This document shows, piece by piece, positions 38,136-39,830 of a stretch of 39,830 bases of DNA. The position numbers and the translations under genes were made by a program. The stretch comes from Nematostella vectensis (taxonomy: Eukaryota; Cnidaria; Anthozoa; Actiniaria; Edwardsiidae), in assembly GCF_932526225.1 (NCBI RefSeq), contig NC_064034.1, positions 18,056,887 through 18,096,716 of the forward strand. The letters run 5' to 3'. Position 1 is the stretch's first letter. Every line of letters starts with the position of its first letter. Below the pieces are notes generated by a model that was given only the letters and a program-made list of their open reading frames with translations, did not search any database and had not been told where the DNA came from.

Positions 38136-38420
38136 TCTTTGATTTTGAATTTTTGGCACGAGATTAATTTATATTTGAGCGAATGCTGACCCGAAAATGA
38201 ATTGAAAGGTTGAGAAGGTTTCATCCGAAAAAGAGGAATTTAATGCTGTCTTTTTCGTTGTTGTTTTTTTGAAAAGGTGGAAATAAGTGTAGCAAAAGGG
38301 CATTAGATTTAATGTAAAACTGTCGTCTTCAAAATTTAGCATGGTGATCATGGAAGATTTTTAATGTTTCAAAAGAGATGAAAAAGAAATAAAATAGAAA
38401 TAGGGAAGAGAAATAAACTG
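38136..38420 (+). promoter_or_regulatory. ECPAS: Probable 3' UTR of ECPAS with polyadenylation signals
   Basis: AATAAA occurs at 38388-38393 and 38412-38417, about 250-280 nt after the stop. A further one lies near 38607. The cleavage site cannot be fixed from the sequence alone. Confidence 0.65.
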
Positions 38421-39530
38421 AACCTCTCTAAGGTCCCTGGCGTAGATTGTAAGCGACGTGCCAGGGTTTGTACCATCCTGGGTGGGTTGAGGTCCGACCA
38501 TAGACCGTTTCCATAGTAACGGTGGGGTCAAGCTTCTCATTAACGGCGCGCAATACCCCTCCACCCCCGTCTTCATATAGAGGGGTTGCCAATGCTCTGT
38601 AACCCTAAAATAAAATATCCTATTCAGGAAAAGAAAATGTTCACAACCCTGTTCAGAAGAAAAATAGATTTCATAAACTGTTTAGAATCAAGGACAAACA
38701 ATAGAAAAACCCGAATACCCCCCGAACTTTGGGAAGTCTCGTGGTGAAATGCCTTGGAGACATTCTTCTTGGAAATGTATGTGCAAACAAAACAATGACG
38801 GGAACCTCCTCAGGACAGAAAGGATTGAAACACGCATCCCGTTTAGGATAACAACATACACTCTATCTTGGATAGAGAGAAGGTCAAAAACCCTACCATA
38901 TTCAGCGACACGTCCCCGTATACCGATAGAGAGAAGGTCAAAGACCCTACCATATTCAGCGACACGTCCCCGTATACCCCGGGGGCTTGGCTTTAGATTT
39001 GAGATTGATTACACGAGGCAAAGATTCTAAGGCATGTGGTTCTGTAGCATATGTTATAAATGCCCTGTATCTAACAAACGCAGCGCCCATTCTGAGAATT
39101 TCGAGATTTATAGGCGCTAACATAACAAGAGTATAATGGCCCCTCGCTATAATGTGCATCATGCTCTTTAAGCGCCAAACACCCCGGCCGTGTGGGGAAG
39201 ATTGTGTTTACCCAGTTTTGCTCATTTTAGCAAAGATGTGAAAATGCGAATGCGTATTTACGTTTTTAACTTCTCAGGTGTAAACTTTGGAAAATCGAGA
39301 ACAAATAGCGCGCTCTCTAGAACATTCGCATTGTCATATGGGTGTAATGTTTTTGCGTCTCGCATTACTAATTTTATTTTTAAAAAGCTTGTAAAAATCT
39401 ACCTCCACTCGAATCTGTTCTGGCATCTGGAAGAGTAGAGATTTTCCCGATTTCCCATTATTTTGGGATTCCTGTGTGTTTTGGCCTTGGAGACTGGGTC
39501 GAGGTAAACATTTCGGATCTAGAATCCAAG
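38421..39530. other. Intergenic region
   Basis: No gene recognised. A direct duplication of about 54 bp lies at 38874-38979 (ctaccatattcagcgacacg twice). The last 100 bp before 39531 are probably the promoter and 5' UTR of the next gene. Confidence 0.6.
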
Positions 39531-39617
39531 ATGGCGGTGGATTCACCGAGTTCGGCTGACACTTTGAGACGACTAGCTTTGTCTCTCGCCGCCTTGAAGC
39601 CAGCACCATGGGACAAG
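39531..39617 (+). CDS. Probable first coding exon of an unidentified downstream gene (partial)
   Basis: ATG in good context (aagATGg) opens 29 codons beginning MAVDSPSSADTLRRLALSLA and ending PAPWDK at a canonical donor AAG|gtatgc, phase 0. No later exon falls in the window, so the product is not identifiable. The call rests on start context, a donor fitting the consensus and position 1.4 kb after ECPAS. Confidence 0.5.
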
Positions 39618-39830
39618 GTATGCTATAATGCTTGAATTCATGCTCGTCTATCTTTGTAGGCTTCACTTTGACCTGATGGCATTAATGATCTCCAATCGGA
39701 TACTTCAGATCTTGCAGTGATGATGTTATCGTGCCTTCTTTTCTGATATGATATTATGATTTAGCACATGCAAAACTGGAAATATTTTCAATTTTCTTAT
39801 GAATTAACTCTAAAACTAAATCATTGAAAT
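39618..39830. other. Presumed first intron of the downstream gene
   Basis: AT-rich sequence to the window end. No acceptor followed by coding sequence is visible. Confidence 0.4.

Noticed and set aside
1-39830. tRNA, rRNA, transposase or reverse transcriptase genes
   Set aside because: None recognised on either strand. All mobile-like elements seen are short and non-coding.

Overview
The window is animal nuclear DNA dominated by one intron-rich gene on the + strand. I read it as a complete ECM29/ECPAS gene (proteasome adaptor and scaffold, a HEAT-repeat protein). Its coding sequence starts at 238 and stops at 38135. I resolved 58 coding exons totalling 5,688 nt (1,895 codons plus stop). The phases agree at all 57 junctions. 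56 introns are GT-AG and one is GC-AG. The human orthologue, as I recall it, is about 1,845 residues, and recognisable blocks follow it from N- to C-terminus. The organism is probably an invertebrate metazoan. Intron density, unmethylated-looking AT-rich introns and the 'tccattaagcggcc'-type intronic repeats make me favour an anthozoan cnidarian, with low confidence.

Layout: 1-237 is 5' flank. 238-38135 is the ECPAS coding region with introns. 38136 to about 38420 is the probable 3' UTR with AATAAA signals. 38420-39530 is intergenic. 39531-39617 looks like the first coding exon of a second, unidentified + strand gene that runs out of the window.

The introns are unusual. Nine tandem-repeat arrays add up to about 11.7 kb, close to 31% of the gene: a 22-bp family (intron 3), a 63-bp family (intron 11), a 74-bp family (intron 12), a 51/44-bp family with 1,000-bp higher-order periodicity (intron 19), a 51-bp family (intron 20), an 83-bp family (intron 33), 24-bp and 80-bp families (both in intron 42) and a 48-bp family (intron 57). 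There are also several small inverted-repeat (MITE-like) elements.

The main discovery is that several tandem duplications span real splice junctions. Intron 42 ends in 48 exact 80-bp units, each carrying a copy of the 3' splice site plus the first 17-18 nt of exon 43, so 49 equivalent acceptors lie in tandem. Exon 12 is followed by seven 74-bp copies of its own 3' end with the 5' splice donor. Exon 49 is preceded by two older copies of its acceptor and exon start. Exon 27's end is partly repeated after its donor. The acceptor tract of exon 42 is duplicated. Together they form a series from one extra copy to 48, which suggests splice-site multiplication by tandem duplication in this locus. Only the authentic site in each array restores the ECM29 frame.
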